A stretch of 64,000 nucleotides of DNA from Nymphaea colorata (taxonomy: Eukaryota > Streptophyta > Magnoliopsida > Nymphaeales > Nymphaeaceae): positions 21,631,149 to 21,695,148 of the forward strand of contig NC_045146.1 of NCBI RefSeq assembly GCF_008831285.2. The letters are read 5' to 3'. A model generated the notes under the pieces. That model had not been told where the DNA came from. It did not search any database and saw nothing but the letters and a program-made list of their open reading frames with translations. Every line of letters starts with the position of its first letter. Positions within the stretch are counted from its first letter, which is position 1. Position numbers and translations under genes: made by a program. Of this stretch, positions 1 to 13,027 are shown in pieces.

Positions 1-96
1 AAAAGGGAAAAAATGCACCTTTTTTACAATGGAAAATTTTTACTAGACAGCTTGAAAGGATAAGCCTACAGAGGTCATCCGATAACTATATAAGGA

Positions 97-3000
97 CTAG
101 GAAGAATCTCTTAATGCAGAAGGGCTTGTGGGTTGACCATGGTCGAAATCCTGCTTGCTTCTGCTTCTCTTCATTGCTTTGAACCTCGATTTTGCCATAA
201 GAGTCTGGACTGTGTTGATGAAGTTTCCTATTGCCATAGCAACCAGAAGGGTTCCGCAAACCACGACCTAAAGGTCGCAACATTGACCAGTCATTAGAAA
301 TTTCATCAAATTTGGTGTTTCAAAGACCCTTCACAAATATTAAGAAAATTACTGGAATGAGATCAGAAGCAAATATTTACCTGCCATTCAGAAACAACCC
401 CAGAAACTGCAGTCTGAAGCAACAATACACCAACATATGCCTCAAAAGCCTGAAAATGGTACAAAGAAATATGGTTTTAACAACTTTCCTGGATCAAAAA
501 GATAACGTGCAACCACAGGTCCCCCAGCCAAGAAATCATCATTAACTGAGTTAAAATACGGGACAACTCTCCTGAATATTGACTTCCTATGCACATGCAG
601 TGGTTTAGGGACATGCTTAAGTACTGGTCCAAGTCAACCATGTTAGTGGGTTTGCAATCAGATGGTTGCGCCAATCATTGACTCAGCCAGGTTGATCACC
701 TAAATTGAATCTACAGAACCATGTTTAAGTTCCAACCTTTTGTATACGCATGAGGTAAAAGCTACAACACAAAGAATGGAGGGAAAGATGCCACTATTCT
801 TAGAAAAAGTTTTAGTATACCTGCAATATGAAAAGAATCGGGTACAAAAGCCATAGTTGACCTTCAACACCAGCAGTTTCCCCCCAGACAACATCCATTC
901 TCCTTGCCTGCAAATAGTCAGTTAAGCAAGAAAACCTTCAGCTAAGCATACGAGGAAAAAACGCAGGAAAGTACTCTAGTGCAAGTGAGCAATTACTAAA
1001 TGTCATCAAATTGGAAAGTAGATGGAAACAGTGGCTGCAGCCAAGCACTATGTTCCGAAGAAAGAACCAAAACCCAGCAGTTGTATTTGAACAAGACAGG
1101 AAGCTTCATCTGTTATACATGCAATATCCAAAGCATTGCCACAATGTATAGAGGAAATCCTCTCATGTTCCCTTTGCTGAAGAAACATAGTTACCATACA
1201 TAGTCAACATACAATTGTGATGACAGTTCTGGTGACAAGGAAGACTGTCAACTTTTCTGCACGTGTCAATTGTCAACCTTACAAGTTACAACTTACAACC
1301 ATATCATGCACATTAGTTAATAACAAAACTGCAAAAATATAAGTAATAACAATTTAACATGATGCCACTACAAATATCCAATAGCAGCTGGCCCTTGATT
1401 TATAGTGATCAGGGATCACCTGGCCCAAAACGATAAGAAAACCTAGGTAGGATTATATGAATCCAGATGTGCATCAAGCAGATATATTATTCAAATTTTG
1501 TTATTTTAATATGCCCAACACCAGCTAAGATATATGAAATCTGATCAAAATAGAAAAATAACTGTCAATTTGTCTACAAATATGCCCTTGGAATGAAGCA
1601 TCTCAAGTACTTGAGTATCTTAGCAGTGATAAATTAGAGGCTAAACATAAAAAAGGATGATGAAGTTGCATGCTTTCCTCCTCCAAGAGATCTAAAGAAA
1701 CAAATTAAATCCCTCTTTCAGGAGTCATCATTTTTGCTCGACTTTACCAACAAACTTGACCTAAAGTTAATTATCTCCAGTAGCAGTTACCCATCATCAT
1801 ATTTCATTCCACAGAATATCTGATGCAAGAAATACCAATATTTCAGAAGTTACTAACATTTTGCTTTTGTTATTTTAAAAAAATTGAAATGGATAATTTG
1901 ACTAGCACTATAGAATGTCAGTTGCTGAATATTAGGAGCACAAGATGGACCTAACTTTGCACAGCATTATGTAGAAAACGTGCAGCAATGTTCATGAAAA
2001 CACTGACACAATAAAACAGTTCCCATAACCAAGATGGTGAGTGTGATTTTTTGGTAGGATGGCTAACAAAAAAAAAATCGATGTAAATTAAATAGAAACC
2101 ATTCTCCAAGCAATGATGTTCTGAAAAGGCGACATATATAAGGAGAATCCCACCTTTCCCAATGCAATACGTGTATACAACCTTTGCCTTTGATATCTGT
2201 TTTGAAGAAGCATTGCCACACCTTGCATCATTGCCCAGGCCAAAAAAAGCTGGACTCCTCTCTGCATCATTCATTTGCAAAGAAATGGTTCGGATCAATC
2301 AAATTACAAAAAACTACACATACCAGGAACAATGATGACCTGCTTACGGGCACAATCAGGTTCTCCTTCTATATCCCATGTGAGACTTATCAGAGCCATT
2401 CCCATAGCACAGTAGTGATGGTATACCCACCTATTCAAGAAGAATGCAAGCATATATTAGGACACTTCATTTTTTTTTGCAATGAAAGGCTATAAAAATG
2501 ACTAGGAACTACCTAATTTTTTATTTTGGTTGTGCACCTATACACATATAATACACACAATCATGTTAATCACCTGAAGTATTTTTTGAAAATTACAATG
2601 CAAATGGGTCATGCAATCTCAATGGTCTACTTCCTCTATCTATTTCTAGTTGTACATATCACAAAGGCTAAGTGGCAACCAATTGTTGGGAGTTGAATCA
2701 AATTTACCCTCTGTGCAGCCAACCAACCCCTTCATTTGACTGGAAAACATTATGGTACCCAAAAAAACCAGATGTTGACCAAATTTGATTTGGTAGATGC
2801 ACTCATTATGTTTTAATTAGTAGAAACTAAATCTTTATTGTTGTTGTATTGTATTCATTGGTCTAGTTGCTATGTCAGTTTTAATTCATTTTAGTTGACG
2901 CATGGTTTTTCTCTTGCACCAACCTTTTTCTTTAACTCAAAAAGTGTTACTGCCTCGTTTTCAATTTGATACACAAATATGCATATTGGTGGTGTTATGT

Positions 3001-6000
3001 TAAACTAACATAGCTTATGGTAAAGAAAACTTCATTTCACAAACTTGACCTAGGTCATGAAAAGTGCAGATTGTTTCCAGGCCCCTAAACTTAGCTGGTT
3101 TGGAGGTGAGAATAGCCTGCATTGAGGAATCCCTAAAGGACTTTGTTCAGTATCAAAGTAAGACTGATCTCCTCAGAGGTAAAGGAATTAAGTTGAATAT
3201 TGAAAATAATTTTAAATTCAGAACAATTGTAAAAACACAATAAAATTTTATTGAAAACCGAAAAAAGCTCCAAACCTATTAATGTTTTCAAACACTAAAG
3301 GTACAAAGGGAAGAAAAAATAGCTTAGATCCTCTGACTTGGGCAGTTAATATCCAAAGGTTCAGAGGGCACTGCACCAAGGTTGACTGCTTATTGATTTA
3401 ACTTCCCATGGGTACTGGTAGGTTCTGAGCTTCCATATTATTATTTACAAACAATACAACCAGCAAGAAAGTTGTCCACAAACAATAAGACTAGCAATTA
3501 ACAAATAACAAGCAATGATTTTATCATTGATTCAACAAAGAAAGAGAGCAATTTATTTGTTACCACACAGGAATCACACCCACACCCACACCCAAATCGG
3601 CAATCTTTTTGAAGAGTCTGAGTTCTTAGTATTTGATGAATTGCCTGAAAAATCATGGCCACTAATATCCTTGAAATCGTAAGTAACCCTTGAAGTAACA
3701 TATGCATATTTGATGCTCCCTACGCTCAAATTTGGTCATCATTTTTATTCAAGTGAACAGGAAATTGAGGCCCACCTGATGTTTCATTATTTTTTGTCTT
3801 CTTTATTGCAATTTGTACCACTTATATGCAATAAGCAGCTTCTACACACAGACACACACAAAAATAAATAAATAAATAAACAAATGTACTTAAGAGAGAG
3901 AAAGAGAGAGAGAGAGAGAAAGAGCATAAAACTTTTCTGAAAATTGATACAGAAAAAACATGTAAATCTTAAACTGTCAAAATGAAAACTGATGCAGTAA
4001 TAGTTGCAACACATATTGTGTCCATTATTGTTTCAAGCTCTACAACAATTGACAAGCATAAAACCAATATAAACCACTTGTAGTAAGATGGTCTTCATAA
4101 AACATCTAGCACAAAGCTCAATATACCTATTACCTAGAACTGTGGGGACAGAAAAAAGTGTCAAAATAATTAAATAAACACATCCGTAATCCAAAGAGAT
4201 AGTAAGAGTAAAACATAACAAAGCAAAAAATGACCAAAAAGACGGACTAAACATATCATTTACCAAGGACGAATATCACTCCCATTTGCTCTTAATATAT
4301 TCTCTCGCAAGGCCAAACTTGTGTATAGACATAGCAGCCAGGCCTGCACAAGGAGAATCATGCCTTGGCTCAACAATGAATTTCACAATGTGCATTGTAC
4401 TTGAATTATCTAATAAGGAGAAATTACATGCCTGATATAGTTGAACTGGAAGTGCAGGAAAGCATCCATCCCAAAACCAATTCCGCAACGAGAGAAGTAT
4501 GAAAGGGAATAGCATAAACAAGATGGCTGTGCGATCCTGCTCATAATAGTTAGTCCTGGTATCAGGACAATCTTTCAAGAGCATAGATAAACTAAATTGC
4601 CTAATAAATATATCATACATGTCTACATGCACACTTGGATAAAATTGCTCAATAAATAAAAAGAAATAATGGAATAACATAAAAGGAAAGAACACCAAAC
4701 ATGAACAGTTAAGTGGCAATGAAACTGTACTTACTAGCAACAAGAAAAAATACGGAAGAGACGTCAGATAATAAAATCAACCTGCTGCCAGCTGCCAGTA
4801 AGTGAACCAGCACTATGGACTGATCTCATCTGATGCACAATGCCCTTATCTATATTAAAATTTTCAGGCTCAATCATAGTTGTGAGATCATGCTATAAGA
4901 CAGATTCAGTGCTGTCCCCAGTTCTTGTGATTCTTACAACTCCTTACATTGTGTACAGTCATGAGAAACATTTCCACAAATAACATGTTTGGGTTTCTAT
5001 TAGCAAGAGTCTTCTCAGGTACTAATCGGGGGTTTGCTTCTCAGGAAAATCTCAGTAACCCAATTAATTAAAACAACAATTGAAAAATTATTGAAACTTG
5101 GCTTTCTGCTCACTTTCTTAAAAAAAATGATAAAAAATCTCAAAATGATTATTAAAACTATAAAAGAAGCCCAAATTGTATGAGATAAATAAAAGAAGTT
5201 TTTCTTGACAAAAACGTGAAAAAATGTCATAAAAAGTTTTGATGTTTTCATTTGGGTTTTTTTTTTCAAAATATCACATTTTTTAGTTTCTTTATTTTTC
5301 TTTTTTCTCCAACATCGCTTTTATTTTTTTGGAAAAAGTGACCGCATTTATGACAATGATGAGAGCAGATCAAATTGTTTAACATCAAGCAAATTCAAAC
5401 AAGGAATTTTAAGAAAAAAAAACAATTTTTATGCTTGTGATTTAACAAGTTAATATTTATTTTAGCCTCTAAATCCATGTCTTCAAACTTCAATGTTAGC
5501 AATTTCAATGTCTAACTGGACATTATAGGACTTCTTTTTCTTGTCCATTTATTATTAAAAAATGAGTTTCAATTTGAATACAAGTAAAAATTTTAAATTT
5601 CCTGATAATTTTTTCTTTTAACTTAAGAATGGCTTGCCTACTTCAAATGGTTTGATCAGTAAGGGCACCAAATTAGCTGAGGAGCGACCTTGTTAGGCTG
5701 TTGCAGTTGCCTAACAGAAGCCCTATAGCACTATAAATCAGACAGAAATTAGAAAGAGCAAATTCAAACAAGGAATTTTAAGGGAAAAAAAAGCAATTTT
5801 TATGCTCGTGACTTAACAAATTAATATTTATTTTTAGCCTCTAAATCGGTGCCTTCAAAATTAAACGTTAGTAATTTCAATGTTTAACTGCACATTATAG
5901 GACTTTTCTTTGCCCCTTTATTACTAAATAAAATGAGTTTGAATACAAGTAAAAAAAATTAAATTTCCTGATAATTTTTTCTTTTAACATAAAGCAAGAA

Positions 6001-8003
6001 TGGTTGCTTACTTCAAGTGGTTTGATCAGTAAGGGCATCAATTAACCAAGGAGAGACCTTGTTAGGCTGTTGCCTATCAGAAGCCCTATAGCACTATAAA
6101 TCAGATAAAAATTAGAAAGAACAATTTCAAGGGGAAAGCCCACAAGCAGAAATTTCAGATTCCTGATATTTTTCTTTTAAATTAAAATGCAAATGGTTTG
6201 CTTACTTTATGAGTTTAAGTGATTTGATCAGAAAAGCATCAGTCAGCAGGAGAAACCTTCTTGGTAGGCTGTTGCGTGCCAGAAGTTCCTATAGCACTAT
6301 GAGACATAAATCAGGTAGAAACAGCATTCAAGGGAAAGGCCAGAAGCCAGAATGTAAGAGAGATGTTGTTCCACTAGCCTTCAAGGACACAACTGTTTCT
6401 GCTAAAAGTCTAAAGGGACACAGAATATCATGCAATGAGTTCTTATGAACATGCACGGAAACTAAAGATTCAAGCACATGGTTATATACTTATATGTGAT
6501 AAAAGATATATAAAATGGACAACTGACCATTTACTTCAGGGACTCCCCTATGCAAGAGAAGTTCCAGGAAACAAATCCAAATGTATATATGCATGCACTG
6601 AGAGGAACAATTCGTACAAACAAGTGAAGATGACCATAATGTATATCACTTAAATAAATGTGGAATAGCAACATTCTTTATGGCTGGTACATAACAATTT
6701 GAAAACTAAATTATTTCATGCAGGTATACAGAAAGAAGGTTGAACAAGAGAAAAATCCAACCTAACAAATTTTTTATTGTTTCGAAACAAAGGTGGCAGA
6801 GGAGACTTACCCTGAAACTATTGTACTCCTCCTTCATTTTCAGCTGCACATCCTTTCTGATTGCGCGTACGTTAATGGGCCCAAGGAACATCCTAAGAAA
6901 TCTATCTATACATCAAACCCACAGCATTAGTTTACAGACTCTATGCATATAGGTATTCAAATGCCAACAATTCTTTGAATTATATTTTACACATCATAGC
7001 AGCACATAGACGTGCACAAGCAACCTACATGTTAATGGGAATTGCTATGTTGATTTTTTTCCAAGGCTTTCCTGTTTTCAGGTTCTTTTCTAAAATTGAC
7101 CGTATAGATGTGACTTCATGGTTTGTCAGTGAGAATCTGAAGGAAAACCAATCAATATTTGTATATTTTCAAAGTCTTCTGAAATAGTTTTTCCTTAAAA
7201 ACATATAAATAGGCATGTGAAGATGCTCTGATGCTCCAGCAGTCTACTTCCAGTCAGGAGCCACGCAAAAAATATCTGTTACGTCATCCATGGAGCACAT
7301 ACAATGAAATGTCATAAATCAACGCACCATAAGGATGGCAGAGGAATCTAATTCTCTTATATAGAGCTGAAATTTTTGAAAAGAGACCATAAGGATCTTA
7401 GGAAACAGTACCATTGGACTTGACAGGGAGAAACGAAGATACGTCGCCGTCGCTCATCACGCATTTAGCTTTAAACAACTTCTCCTCCATCTTCACAGCA
7501 AAAACAACAAATAAAAAAGAATAAAAAAACAGTCAACAGTGTGGAAAGGAAGGAAAAGGAAACATTTTAGAGTCGTCGGCCAGAATGCGATCTAATTACG
7601 AGATAACGACCTACCCGAACTCAAACAAATTAATAAATCCAAGTTCACACAATCACGAGAAGAAGGAGGAGAAGCAGAATATGAAAGAAGAACACGAAGA
7701 TCGCGGCGACGACAAAGAATAAGAAAACAAGAAGAAGCCCAATCACTGAGAGGAATGGGATCAAGTAAGAGAGACCTGATCTACGGTCCGGTAATCGACG
7801 GTCCCCGCCTTCGCAGCGGCACAACTGGAACGCCTGAGCCGCTGTATTTCGGAGTCGAGGGCGAGGGCCCTGTGGCAGAGAGACTGCTCCTCGCTCTTCG
7901 TCTTGGAGATGAGGGACGACGCCGAGTCCTGAAGCTCCTTCGCCCGCTCCAGCACCCTTGAAGCCTCCTGGAGCAGCTCGCTCTCTCCGGTTGGCTTCTC
8001 CAT
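97..8003 (-). CDS. TMEM120/TMPIT-like multipass membrane protein, complete, 10 coding exons
   Basis: Exons in transcript order: 8003-7776, 7490-7412, 6905-6811, 4536-4432, 4343-4264, 2430-2340, 2261-2154, 907-821, 449-381, 267-97. They join in phase to 1113 nt (370 residues plus TAG). Residues about 5-105 are charged and helical, as in the family's N-terminal coiled coil. Hydrophobic segments follow near 137-158, 164-187, 200-216, 228-246, 280-308 and 313-334, six in all, and the tail is basic. Family hallmarks visible are DRTAILF, DGCFPALPVQLYQAW, WWVYHHY (His200/His201), QNRYQRQRLYTRIALGKARR and MDVVWGETAGVEGQLW. Known of the family: animal TMEM120A/B are nuclear-envelope/ER proteins with an ELOVL-like fold that binds coenzyme A; a channel role was proposed and disputed. 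The plant role is unknown. The start is the first ATG of exon 1, just before the coiled coil. Oddities are intron 4, which appears to be GC-AG, and a tandem repeat in intron 3. Confidence 0.95.
3892..3924. repeat. GA-rich microsatellite in TMEM120 intron 5
   Basis: Interrupted (GA)n tract with AAAG interruptions, close to an (AATA)n stretch near 3862-3880. It lies in the large intron between exons 5 and 6. Confidence 0.8.
4344..4431 (-). other. Probable GC-AG intron (intron 4 of the TMEM120-like gene)
   Basis: Exon 4 ends ...CTATATCAG and is followed by GCATGT. Exon 5 begins GCCTGG after TTGTGCAG. The join gives LYQAWLL, the expected family sequence, in phase 0. The only nearby GT donor, 4 bases further on (GTAATT), would shift the frame. 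At 88 bp the intron is short and in the normal plant range. Confidence 0.75.
5389..6320. repeat. Tandem repeat of about 369 bp inside TMEM120 intron 3
   Basis: Copy 1 begins near 5389 and copy 2 near 5758; both start GCAAATTCAAACAAGGAATT and run through the same landmarks (ATTATAGGACTT, TTTGATCAGTAAGGGCA, CCTTGTTAGGCTGTTG, CCCTATAGCACTATAAATCAG). A third, shorter and more diverged copy runs from about 6119 to 6320 and keeps GATTTGATCAG, GTAGGCTGTTG and CCTATAGCACTAT. The copies lie wholly within the 2.3-kb intron between exons 3 and 4. Confidence 0.85.
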
Positions 8004-8974
8004 TCCTCGCCGGAAATCCCAGGTATTTCCGGTCGGCGATCGGAGGCAAGAAGCGTGATCGGGAACGCGGAGGGAGAGAAAGCGAGAGAGGAGATGCTCC
8101 GGCCTTTCGGGGCTTTCGCCCCGGCTCGTTTTATATCGCTGTTGTATATAACGTCACTTCATTTTCGTTGTATTTATTGTTGCCGTACCGTTTTGCGCTG
8201 CTTATTAAATGTAAGCGATCCGTTTTCTTTTCCTGCGTGTGAGTGCGGGCATTTTGTATCGGCAATTTAACGGCAATTTATCTCCTCGAAACGGGAATCG
8301 TGGCAGCTCAGGCAGAGTCATGTCACTGGAGGCGAGTTTCGGCGCTGAGGTCATTTTCAGCAAGCGATTTTTTCATATTTGTCCAAATATTATGAGTTAT
8401 TCTCATCGCCAGCTCGACCTTGCAACTATTGATTAGTGCTCCTCTAATCAAAATATCTATCTCTGCCGGTGCATGAAATACTAATAATTTGAAAATACCA
8501 CGATATCTCTCTTTCAAGATTTTGCCAAGACATGGTTTATTTTTTTATACTAATTTGGGAAGTTGATATAAGTATCAATATTGCATATTAAAGTATAGTA
8601 GAAGCGTCACCTTGAGGCACTATGTTCGGTATTTGATGGAAATGAGAAAAAAGTATTAGGGGTAAGACGAAATAAGCTTTTACTTATTTGAAAATTTGAA
8701 AAAATTGACGTTAAGAATCAAGACAAAGATTTTTCTTCATTCTTAACATGCGATCACATAGAAGAATGTTGAACACATGAATTCCAAAATCAAGACAGAG
8801 TTGAAGAAGTATACCTTCGATTAATATGAATTCAACTATAATAAATTTATTATTTCCAAGACAAAAAGCAAATGGATCTGATATCAAAGCCATTCAAGCA
8901 CACAAAAAAGCAAGAGAAACTGGACAGCGATCAATAAAACTTAAAAAGAAGGAGATTATTATTGTTAATATCAG

Positions 8975-9084
8975 AAATGAAAATAAACAAGAGATCAAAC
9001 CAAGTTTAAAGATGATAAAGTTGGTAGTCAAATGAAAATAAACAAGAGATCAAACCAAGTTTTAAGATGATAAAGTTGGTAGTC
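8975..9084. repeat. Perfectly abutting 55-bp tandem duplication
   Basis: Two head-to-tail 55-bp units (8975-9029, 9030-9084) beginning AAATGAAAATAAACAAGAG and ending AAAGTTGGTAGTC. I see one mismatch, an A/T difference in the middle. The high identity suggests a recent event. Confidence 0.95.
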
Positions 9085-11602
9085 TTCATCTTCACGGACA
9101 TGTCTATTTCAATGAGCCTCTTTATGGGACAATGCCCGGATTCATCGGTCCAATCAATTTATTGTGATGTAAATTTCTATTTAAATTTATGTGTATGTGA
9201 TCAAACCAGTGATTAGTAAAAGGTCAGTCCTTAGTTGCTTTAGGTATCAATTTCCTACAAAAAGCCGATGCAACTCTTGACCCTAGGGAAAGAAGGTCAC
9301 ATGAATTGCAGACCAATATCATCAGCTGTCTCTTTCCTCGAACTAAAGTTTAGTTTCCCATTTACCTCTCACTAGAGCAAAGGGTAATTGGAAATTTTTA
9401 AAACTCGATCCTGTTTTCAAAATTTTAACAATAGTTAGTCTATTTCCTTGAAATATTAAAAAAAAAAAACTCAATGGCCCATATTTTATCCACTCTCGAA
9501 CGTTGAAACTACCATGAGGATCATAATTGTACTGCCAGGTTCCATCAGAACAACTTGAAATAATAAAGTCCGAGCATCGTTTCTAGATCCCAACTGGTTG
9601 CCCCGTTCAAACCGGGGATTCTGGATCTAAATGGTTTAGTTAGATTCAAGAGAAAATTTAAATCCCCTTTGTAATCAAACTCAAATTTGTGTTAGAAAGT
9701 CGAATAGCTAAAACGGATTACACAAAGTAAGTTTGATATACTTGTATCCAAATTAATGACTCTGATTAGTCAAATCCGATAGCACGTAGCTTCATTGATC
9801 TGGATCCGATCCACTCACATTCCTGAATCCGAACCCAGCTTAATGATTCAGACAATATCAATTAGTAAAATTCGAGCATTAACATTTAACTGCATCCACT
9901 CTCGAACTAAACTGTTTTCATCCTATCCCGGCTAGCCGATTCGAGACAAGAAGGTCAGATTCAAACTATATTTAACGCGAAAATCAGTTACTAACGAAAT
10001 TCAAATTCACATAGAATTTCTTTTTTTTTTTTTTTAACCTAATGGACATGTATATATTGCTGCATGAGGCTGCTAATAATAGCGTCGGGTTAAATCACAA
10101 CAACCATAGAAGACTAAAGCTGGTTAGGTCACCCGTCGAGAAAATGATGCACATTTTATCTCTGTTTTCTAAAGTTTCTGATGCGGTTGGTTGAACTCCG
10201 GTGGGTTAAAAATGGCTACGGCCATATTAGCTATAGCCTATAGACTGTACAAATGATGCCAATGAAATAAAATAAAACGAAAGTTAGTTGATGAAAGTGA
10301 ATTCGTCTTGACTAATCTTAATAACTGAACATGGGAAGCGTACTACATCTATTTTTATTTCTCTGTTTTTTTTTCTTATACTTTATTTCTCTGTTTTTTT
10401 TTTTTGTTATTCCCGATCCGCTGGTTATTTTTAGGTTTTTTATTTTTATTTTGAACTAAACGATATAAAAAAAAAGTTTCATTTTTATGAGCGACTTTTT
10501 CAGTGGAAGAAATTTAAATTACTGTTCATGATTTCATTATTGATCACACACATTAGGAAACCACTTTTTCCTTTCTCTACGGACTAGGCCTGCTTCGGAT
10601 CTCAGTAATCTTATAGTATACCTTTCAACTCGAGCATTACATATGCCACCATTGACAGTCTAAATGAGTAGGACTCACAAGAATCAAACTATTAGAGTGT
10701 TGTTAGCATGACACTAAGGCCGACCAACCATATTATGCCCCTCAGGGTAGAAGACTCCAAATTGATAATTAAAACCTCAAAATCTTTCTCATGATGCTTT
10801 GAACTAAATCCATAGGGATGTCACTATGTCAGTGGATTGAATATGTTTAATTATTGTAATTTTCAATTAAAAACTTTTTAGCTAGATGAGCTTGTAGAAT
10901 ATCTTACTGGTTAGATTTGTATTTGACATGCAGTTTTATAGCCAAATTAAATCCGGGTCTGTGTTTGGTGTTTGACTGGGATCCAATAAAAATACAACCC
11001 AGATGTCTTGTCTTATGGTAGTTGGGTCGGTCTTGAAAAATAGGATTAAACGCGCGTCGGACTGCATGGCAATGACTATATAAGACCAAACATCATTTAT
11101 ATGTCACCAACGTGCCCAAATTTCAAGAGGGACAACAACTGGATCTGTCAATATCAAGTCATATCTAATGTCTGAAAATTTTCTCAAGGAAATTAAATTA
11201 GTGTCCCTATGGATGAAAGGAATTGGACTGGGAAAAAAATGAAATCTTGATGATAAAAATATTCTTCTTAAAACTTATGTATAAAATTCGTCGGAAGTGA
11301 GATTGAACTCAAATTATCCTAATCCTAGTGATAGTTCATCTTCATCCCTAGCGGAATAATTCCTCACAACAGAATAATAATTCTCAAAACAGAACATTAT
11401 GTTTTAAAGTTTCTTGAATTTACTTTAATCCTTCATGTTTTACTATTCTCATTGTCAAAAAGATTCCAAAAGAGTTCAAAACCTATGGCGCGACAATATG
11501 CAGCCCATGCAGCAAGAGAGAGCCTGACTGTGATACGCATTTTGACCCATTTGAAACAAGAGAAACCACACTGCCTTTTAGGGTTGGGGTAGTTTCGAGT
11601 TC

Positions 11603-11664
11603 AATGTGTTCCTGGATCACATGAGAACACAAAAAATGTGTTCCTGGATCACATGAGAACACAA
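11603..11664. repeat. Direct repeat, 30 bp twice
   Basis: The unit starting AATGTGTTCCTGGATCAC and ending GAGAACACAA occurs at 11603-11632 and 11635-11664, separated by 2 bp, with no mismatch that I can see. Confidence 0.9.
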
Positions 11665-11686
11665 TGTTTTTTGTTATCTTATACAG

Positions 11687-11835
11687 TGGTAGCCAGGATT
11701 TTCTTTAGGGGCGGGCTGACAGTCCAACTTCTAGATCAGGGTAGGGTCAAATTGAATTCAAATATAAAAAATACATAACGCAATTAAAAAATTATATTCT
11801 TTTCAATATAATTTTTTTTCAACCCGGCGAGTCAA
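11687..11835. repeat. Fragment of a dispersed repeat with a GGCGGAGCCAG-like end
   Basis: Begins CAGTGGTAGCCAGGATTTTC, followed by a G-rich stretch and an AT-rich body. This resembles the 'GTGGCGGAGCCAGGATTT' repeat edge common in plant genomes. Related edges, in either orientation, lie near 25878, 28865-28915 and 30820-30860. The family assignment rests on pattern recall. Confidence 0.4.
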
Positions 11836-11973
11836 CCAACTATGCTTATGCTGATAAGAACACAAACGTTGTGTTACCTCTAAGAGTTCAAAACCTTCTT
11901 AATAAGAAACTTTGGGGGCCTAGTGTTAAATTATTAAACTCTTTATGTCAGCAAATACCAATGAACCTGTTCT

Positions 11974-12080
11974 TTTGTTTAATGCAGATGGGCTCAGTTC
12001 TGCCAACACTTGTTTAATGCAGATGGTGCGGTGGGCTCAAGCCATGGCCCCCAACACTTGTTTAATGCAGATGGGCTCAT
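11974..12080. repeat. Short direct repeat, three copies
   Basis: A unit containing TTGTTTAATGCAGATGG occurs three times between 11974 and 12080. The last two copies are preceded by CCAACAC and two are followed by GGCTCA. Spacing is irregular (about 36 and 47 bp). Confidence 0.75.
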
Positions 12081-12404
12081 AATTTTTGTTTTCTATTTCT
12101 CTATAATCAGATGGAAGATTTGGTGCTTAGGATCACGCAAATAAAAGCGTATGAATATTTGTAAATAATTTTTTTTAAGAAAAAGCAAGGTAGTCCCAAC
12201 GGAAATGATTTCAATGGGCAATAAGTATAGGATTTGATAAGCATTTCAAACTTTTCCTGCAATAATTGTTATACATGTCGGGCAGAATGAAAGCTGGCAC
12301 CTTTTCAAAAAAGTTGGAGTTACTATACCATTGCTTCCTTTTTCTTCTCTTGTAGAAAATGAAAGTTGAATCGTAATTTTATTCAGTGGGTAGTACTTAA
12401 TGCA

Positions 12405-12530
12405 TTTGGATCTGAGATTCCTCGATTCCACATGCATCCTTGGATTTCTATTTCTGCTGTAGATACAATCCAAATCCATGACGGCAGAGTGCGGGTTCGA
12501 GGTCCAAGACCTGATTCAATATCCAATATG
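12405..12530. repeat. Dispersed repeat copy, related to 14823-15060
   Basis: It shares TTGGATCTGAGATTCCTCGA with 14828, and a segment of the form TAGATA-AATCCAAA-CC-GAC, followed by a 'gcggRtTtcg-RTC-AAGACC'-like stretch, with 14994-15050. The element type was not determined. Confidence 0.5.
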
Positions 12531-13027
12531 TTCGGCTGTAGGCGGCAAAATACTCCACCGCATGGTGTGACATGCCCCAGGCTGACCTCTTCAACAAGGA
12601 TATTACGTTATTATATTATACTTGAATTTTCAGTTCATCCATGTTCCCTACTGCTAATCATGGAAGAAGCTGTCATAATAAATCCGAATAATGTTCAAAA
12701 AATTCATTGATATGAACAGAGAAGCTTTTTTATGAAGAAATTTATTTGCCTTTGCAGCAGCAATCTTTTACTTCTTTAATAATGCAGACAAAACTTCCCA
12801 TCTTTAATTAAGAATTTTGGAAGCTGAAAATTGTTTTATACTTTGATTACCGAGAACCTGTCCTTATGAACACCTTGATAGATGGAGTGTTAGGAACGAC
12901 ACCCTCTCTCTAACTCACTTAAGAAAGAGAAGAAAAGACACAAGAATTTTTACAAACAAAAGTTTTCTTACGTCCATGGCTGCATTATCAGAGAAAGATA
13001 AAAAAAAGGAGGCAGCTGTGCAAGTAC

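Larger units (their letters stand above)
8004..13027. other. Intergenic region upstream of the TMEM120-like gene
   Basis: No reading frame here looks like a real protein. The first few hundred bases upstream of the TMEM120 start are GC-richer than the surroundings and should hold its 5' UTR and promoter. The rest is AT-rich and contains a 55-bp tandem duplication (8975-9084), a 15-base T tract (10021-10035), dispersed repeat fragments (about 10600-10700, 11687-11835, 12405-12530) and two small direct repeats (11603-11664, 11974-12080). Confidence 0.6.

Noticed and set aside
7645-8049. 134-codon minus-strand frame over TMEM120 exon 1
   Set aside because: An overlapping alternative frame of a GC-rich exon. 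The coiled-coil frame starting at 8003 is the one that joins the rest of the gene in phase.
12366-12710. Open frame of 114 codons
   Set aside because: It overlaps a dispersed repeat copy (12405-12530), has no recognisable domain, and is the length expected by chance.
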